From Rheinheimera sp. D18 (GTDB lineage: Bacteria; Pseudomonadota; Gammaproteobacteria; Enterobacterales; Alteromonadaceae): a stretch of DNA of 64,000 bases. Below the pieces are notes generated by a model. The model did no database searches and had not been told where the DNA came from. It was given only the letters and a program-made list of their open reading frames with translations. Made by a program: the position numbers and the translations under genes. Each line of letters starts with the position of its first letter. The stretch's first letter is position 1. Positions 49,455-58,340 of the stretch are shown here, in pieces. The DNA lies in NCBI RefSeq assembly GCF_004345025.1, contig NZ_CP037745.1, positions 2,666,001 through 2,730,000 on the forward strand, read 5' to 3'.

Positions 49455-50035
49455 TGATGCCAGTACCAGAGCGCTGCCACTGGGCAGATTTAAGCAAACC
49501 CGATTACGTGGCCTACCACGACACCGAGTGGGGTGTGCCGGTGTATGACGATAATAAACTGTTTGAGTTTTTAGTGCTTGAAGCCGCTCAGGCTGGGCTT
49601 AGCTGGTATACCGTATTAAAAAAGCGTGACAACTACCGCACTGCCTTTGCTAACTTCGACCCGGTAAAGGTGGCGGCATTTGACGAAGCTAAGGTCAGTG
49701 AGCTACTGCTAAACCCAGGTATTATTCGTAATCGGCTAAAAATTGCTGCAGCTATTAATAACGCGTCACGGTTTATTGAAGTGCAGCAAGAGTTTGGTAG
49801 CTTTAGCCAATATCAATGGCGCTTTGTTAATGGTTCACCGCAAGTGAATAACATTGCCAGCGCTGCCGACATTCGTGCTACCAGCCCAGAATCTGATGCT
49901 TTTAGTAAAGACTTAAAAAAACGCGGCTTTACCTTTATTGGTTCAACCATTATGTATGCCTACATGCAGGCCTGCGGCATGGTAAATGACCATCATAATC
50001 AGTGCTTTTGTAAACATGGGGTAAGCACAATATAA
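49454..50035 (+). CDS. tag: DNA-3-methyladenine glycosylase I
   Basis: Constitutive Tag removes 3-methyladenine from DNA. The 193-residue protein has the zinc ligand Cys near the start (ERCHWAD), YHDTEWGVPVYD, LEAAQAGLSWYTVLKKR, ALKKRGF-like LKKRGFTFIGSTIMYAYMQA and the C-terminal zinc ligands in NDHHNQCFC. The start is either ATG 49454, overlapping the previous stop (TAATG), or ATG 49457. It is convergent with phoR. Confidence 0.95.
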   Translation: MMPVPERCHWADLSKPDYVAYHDTEWGVPVYDDNKLFEFLVLEAAQAGLSWYTVLKKRDNYRTAFANFDPVKVAAFDEAKVSELLLNPGIIRNRLKIAAAINNASRFIEVQQEFGSFSQYQWRFVNGSPQVNNIASAADIRATSPESDAFSKDLKKRGFTFIGSTIMYAYMQACGMVNDHHNQCFCKHGVSTI

Positions 50036-50041
50036 GTCAGC

Positions 50042-51337
50042 TTAAAGCACTAGCTCTGGCGGTAGCGTAAAGGAAAAACAGCTGCCTTTGCCGGGCTCAC
50101 TATTAATGACCAACTTGCTATTATGCCACGACAACACATGCTTCACTATAGCCAAGCCAAGACCGCTGCCACCGGTATTGCGAGCGCGCGCTTCATCTAC
50201 TCGGTAAAAACGTTCTGTTAAACGCTTTACATGCTGCAGTGCTATACCCGGCCCATTATCCGTTATCGTAAACACGGCACCATTAGGCTGTCGCTGCCAG
50301 CTAAGCTGAATAATGCCGTTACTAGGCGTGTATTTAATGGCGTTGGTGAGCAAATTAGAAAATACACTACGTAGCTCTTCACTAACGCCGGTTACTTTAA
50401 GCTTGCTATCAACAGCAAAGCTGATTTGATGCTGTTTATCATGGTTCAGCGCCTGCGCTTCTTGCTCTAAGGTCGCAAGCAAGCTTGGTACATCGACTTC
50501 ATTATCAAACGGTACTTTAGTAGCAGCTTCTATTCGCGATAGCGTGAGTAATTGCTGCACTAACAGCTCCATACGTTTGGTCTGATCTAGCATTACGTTA
50601 TGCGCTTTTTTCCACATCGCTTTATCGGGTAAATGCTCATCATCCATAACTTCAAGATAACCTTGCAGCACAGTAAGCGGTGTACGCAATTCGTGCGATA
50701 CGTTGGCAACAAAGTCTTTACGAACTTGCTCAAGCTGCTTTAAGTGCGAGATATCGCGGACGATCAACAAGTATTGTTCAATATCGTAGGGCACCAGATG
50801 AAGCTCAAGTGTTCGCTGCGCGCTCACCGGTGATGGCAGCTCAATCGGCTGGGTAAAGTTTGTTGCCGCTAAGTATTGCTGAAAATCAGGATGGCGAATA
50901 AGGTTATCTAACCGAATGCCTTCATCCGACGGCCAATGTAGGCCAATTAAGGTTTGTGCTAACTGGTTACTCCAAACAATAGTCCAGTCATCACGCAGTA
51001 CTACTACGGCTTCTGGCAATGCTTCTACACCATCGCGAAAGCGCCGTACCATATTTCTAAGTTCACGGCGCTTACGCCGATCTTTGCGCTGCTGGTAATA
51101 TATACCTTCAAATAAATGTGCCCAAATGCCGTCAGCCATCGGCGGTGATAGCTTACGATCTTGCCACAGCCATTTATCCATAAGAAACAAGTGATGATAG
51201 TGCCATAGCAGTAAGGCGATGGTGAAAATAAGTAGCGCCAGCACTAAGCTGTTAGAAATAAAGCCGACCAAGGCCATAAAGCAATATAAAAGAACGAGCT
51301 TGGTATACACCTTATTTTTTGACAGTAGCTGACGCAT
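50042..51337 (-). CDS. phoR: Phosphate-regulon sensor kinase PhoR
   Basis: Membrane histidine kinase that phosphorylates PhoB when phosphate is low. The 431-residue protein has two N-terminal membrane helices (about 14-46), a basic linker, a PAS domain (about 95-200, AVVVLRDDWTIVWSN), the HisKA box with the phosphoaccessible His in FVANVSHELRTPLTVLQGY and the ATPase motifs DNGPGIA and GGSGLGLAIVKHV. phoB is 17 bases upstream. Confidence 0.96.
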   Translation of the reverse strand: MRQLLSKNKVYTKLVLLYCFMALVGFISNSLVLALLIFTIALLLWHYHHLFLMDKWLWQDRKLSPPMADGIWAHLFEGIYYQQRKDRRKRRELRNMVRRFRDGVEALPEAVVVLRDDWTIVWSNQLAQTLIGLHWPSDEGIRLDNLIRHPDFQQYLAATNFTQPIELPSPVSAQRTLELHLVPYDIEQYLLIVRDISHLKQLEQVRKDFVANVSHELRTPLTVLQGYLEVMDDEHLPDKAMWKKAHNVMLDQTKRMELLVQQLLTLSRIEAATKVPFDNEVDVPSLLATLEQEAQALNHDKQHQISFAVDSKLKVTGVSEELRSVFSNLLTNAIKYTPSNGIIQLSWQRQPNGAVFTITDNGPGIALQHVKRLTERFYRVDEARARNTGGSGLGLAIVKHVLSWHNSKLVINSEPGKGSCFSFTLPPELVL

Positions 51338-51354
51338 AACGGCAGTAATTAACC

Positions 51355-52041
51355 TTACTTAGCGGAGAAACGGTAACCAGCACCACGCACGGTTTGCACT
51401 AATCTATCATGCCCGGCTACAGAAATCGCCATACGTAAACGTCGAATATGCACATCCACCGTGCGATCTTCCACATACACATTGGTGCCCCACACGTGAT
51501 CAAGCAACTGTTCGCGGCTGTATACTCGCTCGGGATGGGTCATAAAAAAATGCAGTAGGCGAAACTCGGTAGGGCCAATATCCAGGGTGTGCTCTTGTGC
51601 CGTTACCCGATGCGATACAGGGTCAAGTTTTAAACCTTGCACGTCCAACACTTCGTCTAGGCTAGTGGGTGCTACGCGACGGATAACGGCTTTAATGCGC
51701 GCCATTAATTCTTTAGGTGAAAATGGTTTAGTCACATAATCATCAGCGCCCACTTCTAAGCCACGCACCTTGTCTTCTTCTTCGCCTCGAGCAGTAATCA
51801 TAATAATCGGGATATTACGCATTAGCTCATGCTGCTTCATTTTTTTGGCTATCTGAATACCACTGCCGCCGGGTAACATCCAGTCTAGTAATACTAAATC
51901 AGGATAAGGTTCTACTAGCGCATTAAGTGCCGAGTTATAGTCTTCAGCCGTTGTCGCTTGGTAACCGTGTTGCTCCAAAACAAAACACAGCATATCGCGT
52001 ATTGGCGCTTCGTCTTCTACTACTAAAATTTTTCTTGTCAT
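51355..52041 (-). CDS. phoB: Phosphate-regulon response regulator PhoB
   Basis: A 228-residue OmpR-class regulator matching E. coli PhoB: receiver domain with [12 protein letters not shown] and phosphoacceptor Asp in [14 protein letters not shown] (about Asp53), then the winged helix with [15 protein letters not shown] and [12 protein letters not shown] use ATG 52041 ([11 protein letters not shown]); a GTG at 52053 is in frame but unneeded. A Pho box about 100 bases upstream implies autoregulation. Confidence 0.97.
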   Translation of the reverse strand: MTRKILVVEDEAPIRDMLCFVLEQHGYQATTAEDYNSALNALVEPYPDLVLLDWMLPGGSGIQIAKKMKQHELMRNIPIIMITARGEEEDKVRGLEVGADDYVTKPFSPKELMARIKAVIRRVAPTSLDEVLDVQGLKLDPVSHRVTAQEHTLDIGPTEFRLLHFFMTHPERVYSREQLLDHVWGTNVYVEDRTVDVHIRRLRMAISVAGHDRLVQTVRGAGYRFSAK

Positions 52042-52138
52042 TAAACCCACCACACTCGATTTATTGTCGGGCTTTTTAGCCGCGCGGCGCTAATTATTAC
52101 TTAACAATTATTTGCTTAACCTAGTATTACCGCAGTTT

Positions 52139-52156
52139 ATGACACTTTTATGAAAA
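52139..52156 (-). promoter_or_regulatory. Pho box of phoBR
   Basis: Minus strand TTTTCAT - AAAA - GTGTCAT, followed by AAAC. It closely resembles the E. coli phoB box (TTTTCAT, CTGTCAT with a 4-base spacer) and faces phoB. Confidence 0.75.
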
Positions 52157-52232
52157 CCAAAGAATAATCTTTAACTACAGCCTGTTTTGATGCTTTGCGT
52201 GGCGTTATTACCCTTTTGTGACAACGACTTTA

Positions 52233-52261
52233 TTGTAATAAAACCGTCATTTTTCTGTTGT
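52233..52261 (+). promoter_or_regulatory. Pho-box array before the beta-helix lipoprotein
   Basis: TTGTAAT - AAAA - CCGTCAT - TTTT - CTGTTGT: three 7-mers related to CTGTCAT (5, 6 and 5 matches of 7) in exact 11-base register, 54 bases before the chosen start. The 11-base period is the PhoB binding pattern. Confidence 0.6.
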
Positions 52262-52314
52262 AGGGTGCATACGACTTATTTGCAGCACCTAAAAAACCAA
52301 ATGGAGAGATGGCA

Positions 52315-53727
52315 ATGGCTTTATGCAAACTATTAAAACTAAGCGCACTAGCATCCGCAATAGCACTGGCTGGCTGTGGTGGTGACCTAGTGGTAAATGC
52401 TGGAAATGGCGGCAGTAATACTGGCGGCACCACACCACCAGCCACTGGCCCCTGCCCTAGCTTTGCTAGCGAAGATAAAAGCTTAGCCAGCATAAATAAA
52501 ACCGTGTGTGGTATTTCCGGCACTATTACTAACGATATCCGCCTAACCGCAAATATTATTTGGTCGTTAAGCGGTAAGGTAACTGTAGGTAACGATAACG
52601 CCAACAGCACTACGCTAACGATTGAACCAGGTGTTACGCTGTTTGGTAAAAGCGGTGCTGACTACTTAGTAGTGGCGCGCGGCTCAAAAATTCAAGCGGT
52701 GGGCACCGCTGCAGCGCCCATCATCATGACGTCTATAAATGACATGCTGGGCTTGTCTAATAACGATTCTGCAGCAGAATGGGGCGGCTTGGTGTTGTTA
52801 GGTAAGGCGCCAACCAACAAATGTAACCAAGCTGATTTAGCAAATTGCCAAGTAGAAGCCGAAGGCGAAGCTGGCCCTTACGGTGGCGCTGATGCCGACG
52901 ACAGCAGCGGCGCATTAAAATACCTGCAAGTACGCTATGCCGGTTACGAAGTTATTCCTGACAACGAATTAAACGGTATTACCTTTGCAGGTGTCGGCCG
53001 AGGCACTCGCGTTGAATATATTCAAGTACACAACAACCTTGATGACGGTGTTGAGTTTTTTGGCGGCACCGTTGACGCCAAATACGTGGTGCTAACCGGT
53101 AATCGCGACGACTCGTTAGACTGGGCCGATGGCTGGTCTGGCCGTATGCAGCATGTACTGGTGCGCCACAACCCCAATAATTCTAAAGCTAACCGTGGTA
53201 TTGAAGCGGACAACCAATCAGGTAACTTTACTGCACAACCGCTATCCAAACCGCGCATTGCCAACATGACCATTATTGGCAACAACTTTGATGGTGAAGA
53301 CGACTCTGAAGGCATTTTATTGCGTGCTGGCACCGCAGCTGAGTTGTACAACATCATAGTGACCGGTCCTGAAGGTATGGGTGAATGCTTTGAAATAAAT
53401 AGCGATGAGTCGATAACCAATGCCAACAACGGCGAAATTGTGTTTCGAAACTCCATTATTGATTGCACCGAACCCTTTAAAAATAGCGTTGATAGCAATG
53501 GCAACGTTACGTTAGACACCGGCGCTTGGTTTCGCGCACAACCGGGCAACCTAGTTGGCAGTGCCTTGTTAGCCGGTTTTATACCCGCAGCTAACTCACC
53601 CGCCTTAACTAATGGCTATAACGTGGCTAACTATGTTGATAACTGGTTTGACAACGTAACGCATATTGGTGCCTTTGATGGCAAAACCAATTGGACCCAG
53701 GGTTGGACCATAGGTTTAACCGACTAA
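52315..53727 (+). CDS. Secreted beta-helix lipoprotein, probable Pho-regulated TonB-receptor partner
   Basis: A 470-residue lipoprotein: signal ending LAGC (Cys21 from ATG 52315), a Gly/Thr/Pro spacer, then repeating short strands typical of a right-handed parallel beta-helix (IIMTSINDM, LKYLQVRYAGYEV, VEYIQVHNNLDDGVEFFGG, AKYVVLTGNRDDSLDW, IANMTIIGNNFDG). It is rich in Asp/Asn turns that could bind Ca2+. I prefer ATG 52315, as GGAGAG is only 0-2 bases from ATG 52309 but 6-8 from 52315. The position beside phoB, the Pho-box array and the following TonB receptor suggest a surface role in phosphorus acquisition; ligand unknown. Confidence 0.75.
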   Translation: MALCKLLKLSALASAIALAGCGGDLVVNAGNGGSNTGGTTPPATGPCPSFASEDKSLASINKTVCGISGTITNDIRLTANIIWSLSGKVTVGNDNANSTTLTIEPGVTLFGKSGADYLVVARGSKIQAVGTAAAPIIMTSINDMLGLSNNDSAAEWGGLVLLGKAPTNKCNQADLANCQVEAEGEAGPYGGADADDSSGALKYLQVRYAGYEVIPDNELNGITFAGVGRGTRVEYIQVHNNLDDGVEFFGGTVDAKYVVLTGNRDDSLDWADGWSGRMQHVLVRHNPNNSKANRGIEADNQSGNFTAQPLSKPRIANMTIIGNNFDGEDDSEGILLRAGTAAELYNIIVTGPEGMGECFEINSDESITNANNGEIVFRNSIIDCTEPFKNSVDSNGNVTLDTGAWFRAQPGNLVGSALLAGFIPAANSPALTNGYNVANYVDNWFDNVTHIGAFDGKTNWTQGWTIGLTD

Positions 53728-53735
53728 GTAAAACA

Positions 53736-53768
53736 CACACTGCCGGTTTAATACTGGCAGTGTTTTTT
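53736..53768 (+). terminator. Intrinsic terminator between lipoprotein and TonB receptor
   Basis: CACTGCCGGT (53738-53747) pairs with ACTGGCAGTG (53753-53762, one wobble) and TTTTTTA follows, 11 bases after the lipoprotein stop. Read-through would set the receptor at a lower level than the lipoprotein. Confidence 0.85.
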
Positions 53769-53826
53769 ATGCCGTCGCGTTACTCAACTAAACAGCGACA
53801 ACCTTAAACCAATAGGAAAAGTTTAA

Positions 53827-56487
53827 ATGAGCAGTATGCCAAAGTTTACTTTTAGCCGTATTGGGCGCGGTGTAGTTTTAGCCCTACACACCGCCGCTGC
53901 TGCCGTGTCGCTAAATGCGGCAGCTCAAGACCCAGCCGAGCCATTAACACCAGATAGCGCAAGTGTTGAACGTATTTCAGTATCGGGCCGCTTGCTAAGT
54001 TCAGCGGCAGCCGCAGCAGCCGAACGCCGTGAGCTGCCTTATGTAGCAGAGCTATTGGGTGCCGAACAAATTAGCCGAGCCGGCGATAGCAATGCCGCTA
54101 CAGCTCTGCGCCGAGTAACCGGCCTTACACTAGTAAAAGATAAATTTATTTATGTGCGCGGCTTAGGCGAGCGTTATTCTAGTACGCTATTAAATGGCGC
54201 TATGGTGCCAAGCCCTGATCCAACCCGTAATGTTATTCCGCTAGATATGTTCCCCGCCGGCATTATTGAAAGCCTAGTCGTGCAAAAGGCCTATTCGCCA
54301 GAATTACCTGCCGCCTTTGGTGGTGGTAACGTTAATATTCGCACCACGTCAATTCCGCTACAACGCAGCTTTAATGTTGCCTTAGGCACCGGGTACAACA
54401 GCCTAAACAATGAACGTGGCGTTAGCTATGCCGGTGGCAGTAACGATTGGCAAGGTAAAGATAACGGCGTACGCGCTATACCAGCCGAACTTGCCATCGC
54501 GCAGCAGCAATATGGTGTGCTAACACCGATTAATATTGCCGAAAACCTTGGTGGGGTTAATGCTGATAATTTAGCGCAGGCAGAAAATACGTTACGCCAT
54601 TTAGGTACGGCTTTTAACCGCAATATCGATATCAATGCTACCAGCATAAAACCGGATGTTGACGGCAGTATCTCGTTCGGTGACCGTTTTGCTCTAACCT
54701 CAGATAGCGTATTTGGCGTAATGACCGGTCTAAGTTACGACCGTTCAACACATAATATTCAAGAGCAAGAGCGTTACTACTCAGTATCGGGCAAAAACTT
54801 AACACCGCTAAACCGTTATGACGATATTAGCGGTACTGAGCATCAGGTTAAGTTATCTGGCATGCTAAGTTTTGGCCTAGATTTAGGTGTTAATCATCAC
54901 CTTGAAACGGCAACAATCTATCTGCGTGATACCAAAGACGAAGTTAAAATTAAACGTGGCGACAGTATTGAAACCATTAACGAGAATAACCGTTCGAACA
55001 CCGATACCAATATTAACTATGAACAGCGAACACTGCTAAGTAATCAAATCAGCGGCAAGCACAATTTTACGCCACTAAACGATTTAGCCCTTAACTGGCA
55101 ATACACCAAAGCTAAAGTGCGCCGCTATGCTCCGGGCCAAATTGAATACCGTTACCTAAACGAAAGCCAAGCTGATGGTTCAGTATTTTCATTTTTGCGC
55201 CGTAACCAAAACGCCGTAAATTATAGTTTCAGTGATATGCAAGACAACACTGAAAACCTAAGTTGGGATACTAAACTGCCACTAACACTGGGTAAGGTTG
55301 AAATGATGTTAAGCACTGGCTATGCGCATTTCGAACGCAGCCGTAACGCCCAAACCGACCGCTTTAACTTTGATACGGTAGGCTTTAACCTTAACCAACT
55401 ATCAGGCCGTTTTTTTGAGATTTTTTCTGATGACAATATTTTAAACCCGAGTAATGGCTTTAAAATCTCAAATGTGACCACGCAAGCTGACGACTATTTA
55501 GCCGCACAAATGATCGATGCCGGCTACCTAGCACTAGAGCTTAACTACAATTACACAGTTCGCCTAAATTTAGGTGTGCGCTATGAAGACTTTAAACAAA
55601 TTTCTATCCCGCTAACTGCCAATAACAGCATCAGTGGCTCAATTACTGACTCAATATTGCAAGCCGATGACTTTTACCCCGCACTAGCGTTAACCTGGTT
55701 TGTTAATGATGATTTACAAGCCCGCTTAGGTTACAGCCAAACCACAGTAAGGCCAGATTTACGTGAAGTAACACCCGTATTGTATATCGACCCACTTACC
55801 GACTTTAACGTTACTGGCTTTGCTAACTTGCAAAGTACCGATATCAACAGCCTAGATGCGCGCTTAGAATGGTATGCAGATAGCAGCAACTATAGCTTAG
55901 GCGTATTTTACAAAGCGTTAAAAAACCCAATAGAAGCAATTGAATTATCAGCGTCAGACGGCAACTTACTCATGTCATTTCGTAATGCACAAAGCGGAAA
56001 GCTGTATGGTATTGAAGCCGACTTTTTACAACCGTTAGGTTTTTTTAGTGACAGCATTGGCCAGTTTGCAGATAATTTTTTTGTAGCGGGCAATATTACC
56101 GTTAGCAATTCCGCCATTACTATTCAACGCTTTCCGGGCGCTAACCTTACCAACCTAACACGTAGTTTAAATGGTCATTCTAAGTATATCGCTAACCTGC
56201 AGTTGGGTTTTGACTCCGATAATAACCAGCATAACGCTACCCTAACCTATAACGTGTTTGGTAAACGCATTGCCTTTGCCGGTGTAAATGAAAAGGGTGA
56301 CGCCTTTGAGCAACCCTTTCACTCGCTAGATCTGACTTATAGTTATGCACCAAGCGACAGCATGACGGTAAAATTAGGCTTAAAAAACTTATTAGATAAC
56401 GACGTAGAAATTTTGCAGCAAAATGAAATTTTGCAAAAACGTATTGAGGGCCAAAGCTACAGTTTAAGCTTTGCCTATAAATACTAA
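53827..56487 (+). CDS. TonB-dependent outer-membrane receptor
   Basis: An 886-residue receptor: signal peptide (cleavage near AAA|Q, about residue 33), TonB-box-like VERISVSG (about 47-54), plug domain (about 65-185, with ALRRVTGLTLVKD, YVRGLGERYSSTLLNG and DMFPAGIIESLVVQKAYS) and a 22-strand-type barrel ending in the aromatic SYSLSFAYKY. It is about 100 bases downstream of the beta-helix lipoprotein with a terminator between, an arrangement like a SusC/SusD pair in logic. Substrate cannot be read from the sequence; Pho linkage makes phosphate, phosphoester or polyphosphate a candidate. Confidence 0.88.
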   Translation: MSSMPKFTFSRIGRGVVLALHTAAAAVSLNAAAQDPAEPLTPDSASVERISVSGRLLSSAAAAAAERRELPYVAELLGAEQISRAGDSNAATALRRVTGLTLVKDKFIYVRGLGERYSSTLLNGAMVPSPDPTRNVIPLDMFPAGIIESLVVQKAYSPELPAAFGGGNVNIRTTSIPLQRSFNVALGTGYNSLNNERGVSYAGGSNDWQGKDNGVRAIPAELAIAQQQYGVLTPINIAENLGGVNADNLAQAENTLRHLGTAFNRNIDINATSIKPDVDGSISFGDRFALTSDSVFGVMTGLSYDRSTHNIQEQERYYSVSGKNLTPLNRYDDISGTEHQVKLSGMLSFGLDLGVNHHLETATIYLRDTKDEVKIKRGDSIETINENNRSNTDTNINYEQRTLLSNQISGKHNFTPLNDLALNWQYTKAKVRRYAPGQIEYRYLNESQADGSVFSFLRRNQNAVNYSFSDMQDNTENLSWDTKLPLTLGKVEMMLSTGYAHFERSRNAQTDRFNFDTVGFNLNQLSGRFFEIFSDDNILNPSNGFKISNVTTQADDYLAAQMIDAGYLALELNYNYTVRLNLGVRYEDFKQISIPLTANNSISGSITDSILQADDFYPALALTWFVNDDLQARLGYSQTTVRPDLREVTPVLYIDPLTDFNVTGFANLQSTDINSLDARLEWYADSSNYSLGVFYKALKNPIEAIELSASDGNLLMSFRNAQSGKLYGIEADFLQPLGFFSDSIGQFADNFFVAGNITVSNSAITIQRFPGANLTNLTRSLNGHSKYIANLQLGFDSDNNQHNATLTYNVFGKRIAFAGVNEKGDAFEQPFHSLDLTYSYAPSDSMTVKLGLKNLLDNDVEILQQNEILQKRIEGQSYSLSFAYKY

Positions 56488-56497
56488 TCGCCAACAT

Positions 56498-56528
56498 AAA
56501 AAACGCCGGTATATAACCGGCGTTTTTT
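56498..56528. terminator. Bidirectional terminator between TonB receptor and porin
   Basis: AAAAAACGCCGGT, a 5-base loop, ACCGGCGTTTTTT: a perfect 13-bp stem with T-runs in both directions between the convergent genes. Confidence 0.93.
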
Positions 56529-56538
56529 ACTAATCAGC

Positions 56539-57441
56539 TTAAAACTTATGCTCTAACCCTAGGGCAACATAGTTTTTGTCTACCGCGTTATAAAAATCAA
56601 AACTAGAATACCACGCAAAGGCTTTGGTATTTTTACCTAACTTATAATCGGCGCCAACGCTAAAGCCCTTATCATCTTCCAGAGCTTGATACTGGGCCTT
56701 TAATTCAAACTTTTCTAGTGGATACGCCACGCTGAATAAATAGCCGTCTTGTTCTAGGCCACTAATTACCGCTTCTTGTGTTTGGTACATAGCACCAAGT
56801 TTAAACTCGGCTACTTTAACTTGCGCACTGGCGCGCACGGTATCAAAGCCCGCTACCTTTGAGTCATAAGCTAAACCAAAATACACATTGCTGCTTTTTA
56901 AGCTCTCATCACCATAGAGTAAGGCCGCAGATATACCGTCGTCAGCATCCGCTGAACCTTCAGCAATATAACTAAACTGGGCGTAAAAACCGGAAAATGA
57001 TGGCGTAAAATAACTAATAGAATTTGTTAGCCGGTTTTCGCCTTGCCATAAGGTTTGTACGTCCGCTTCGTAGTTATTAAACTGATCAATTTTACCCTGT
57101 GATAACTTTAGCGCTGTGTCGTGACGACCTAAACGAATTTCACCGAAACTGCCGGCTAAACCTAAATATTGATCACGGGCTTTAATATTCTTATCACTAG
57201 CTCCGTTGGTTGTCTCTACGCCGAATTCTAACTGATACACTACTTTTAAGCCGTCTTCGAGTGCATATTCGCCTTTAACACCAAAGTTTGACGAGTTGCT
57301 TTTCAATTCAGTAAAACGTCCGTCGCCTTCATCGCTAGATTGCGCAGAGATGTTAATTTTACCGTACACTTCCAATTCTTTGGCTTGTAAAGATAAAGAA
57401 CTGGCCAACATCATAGCTAATACTATTGTCGTTTTTTTCAT
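56539..57441 (-). CDS. General porin, Gram-negative type
   Basis: A 300-residue trimeric-porin-like protein: signal peptide (MKKTTIVLAMMLASSLSLQA, cleavage near residue 20), opening strand KELEVYGKINISAQ, the YQLEFGVET strand, GEIRLGRHDTALK and a C-terminal Phe (GLEHKF). The start is ATG 57441 behind AGGTG; 12 upstream in-frame codons are not needed. It stands alone between the TonB receptor and the pst operon. A phosphate-selective (PhoE/OprP-like) role is suggested by position only; I see no clear Pho box. Confidence 0.85.
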   Translation of the reverse strand: MKKTTIVLAMMLASSLSLQAKELEVYGKINISAQSSDEGDGRFTELKSNSSNFGVKGEYALEDGLKVVYQLEFGVETTNGASDKNIKARDQYLGLAGSFGEIRLGRHDTALKLSQGKIDQFNNYEADVQTLWQGENRLTNSISYFTPSFSGFYAQFSYIAEGSADADDGISAALLYGDESLKSSNVYFGLAYDSKVAGFDTVRASAQVKVAEFKLGAMYQTQEAVISGLEQDGYLFSVAYPLEKFELKAQYQALEDDKGFSVGADYKLGKNTKAFAWYSSFDFYNAVDKNYVALGLEHKF

Positions 57442-57530
57442 ATGTGCACCTAAGTTAATGCAGAATAAATCTGCCATTAGTCTAACCGACTTGGCGATTT
57501 TTTGTATTTTACGCTTATAGAAAATAACAT

Positions 57531-57554
57531 AAAAAAAGAGGCCATAGCCTCTTT
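57531..57554 (-). terminator. Terminator of the pstCAB-phoU operon
   Basis: Minus strand AAAGAGGC, a 4-base loop, GCCTCTTT then TTTT, 24 bases after the phoU stop. Confidence 0.85.
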
Positions 57555-57578
57555 AATATTGTATTTACTTACTTTTAG

Positions 57579-58298
57579 CTACCCTTCATCTACCACTTGT
57601 TGCAACTCGGTATCACTTAAGTGAGCAACATTACGGCTGGTGCGCAAAAATATAGTGTGCTCACAAATATTTCGCGCATGATCACCAACCCGCTCTAACG
57701 CTTTAGCAACCTGCATAATTTGTAAGCTGGTGGTAATTTGTTCGGCATTTTGACGCATATCCTGCAAACACTGCTGGGTAATGCCGGCATAATCCGCATC
57801 AATGGCACTATCTGCTCGCAGTACTGTTAATGCTTCACTGACATCAACACGTTCAAATGCCACTAAGGCACGGCTTAGCATCTGTAACACCTTTGTGCCC
57901 ATTAGCGTTAACTGCCCTAGCTGTGCCGGCTGTGGACGATTACTATCAGGCTCTTTTAGCAGTACTTTAGCAATTCGCTTAGCTAAGTCGCCAATGCGTT
58001 CAATATCATTAACCGCTTTTAGCACTGATAGCACTAAACGCAGGTCACTCGCTGCTGGCTGGCGCCTAGCTAAAATAAGTAAACAATGCTCACTTATCTC
58101 TACTTCAAAAGTATTTACCTTGCGGTCAAACGCTTTTACTTGCTGCGCTAAGGTTAAATTAGCGGTGGTAAACGCTGCCATAGCATCGGTTAGCTGCTGT
58201 TGTGCTAGTGTAGCCATTTGCAATAAGCAGACTACGGCTTGGTGTAATTCTGCATCATAAGCCTGCGAATAATGGCTGCCGAGCTTACTGTTTGGCAT
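57579..58298 (-). CDS. phoU: PhoU-family regulator of the pst operon (diverged copy)
   Basis: A 239-residue PhoU-type protein with both helical repeats (ILARRQPAASDLRLVLSVL, NDIERIGDLAKRIAK; AKALERVGDHARNICEHTIF). It is in the usual place after pstB, but is less like E. coli PhoU than the copy next to pit (for example the N-terminus and the linker between repeats differ). It may be the Pst-dedicated signalling partner of PhoR. Confidence 0.9.
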   Translation of the reverse strand: MPNSKLGSHYSQAYDAELHQAVVCLLQMATLAQQQLTDAMAAFTTANLTLAQQVKAFDRKVNTFEVEISEHCLLILARRQPAASDLRLVLSVLKAVNDIERIGDLAKRIAKVLLKEPDSNRPQPAQLGQLTLMGTKVLQMLSRALVAFERVDVSEALTVLRADSAIDADYAGITQQCLQDMRQNAEQITTSLQIMQVAKALERVGDHARNICEHTIFLRTSRNVAHLSDTELQQVVDEG

Positions 58299-58340
58299 AA
58301 CATTCGTCTCCTAAAATTGTGATAGCGCTGGCCATAACAT

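Noticed and set aside
53022-53549. 175-codon minus-strand frame opposite the beta-helix lipoprotein
   Set aside because: Shadow frame of a repetitive gene; no start signal or recognisable domain.
57442-57530. Pho box before the porin next to pst
   Set aside because: No pair of CTGTCAT-like 7-mers at 4-base spacing was found.
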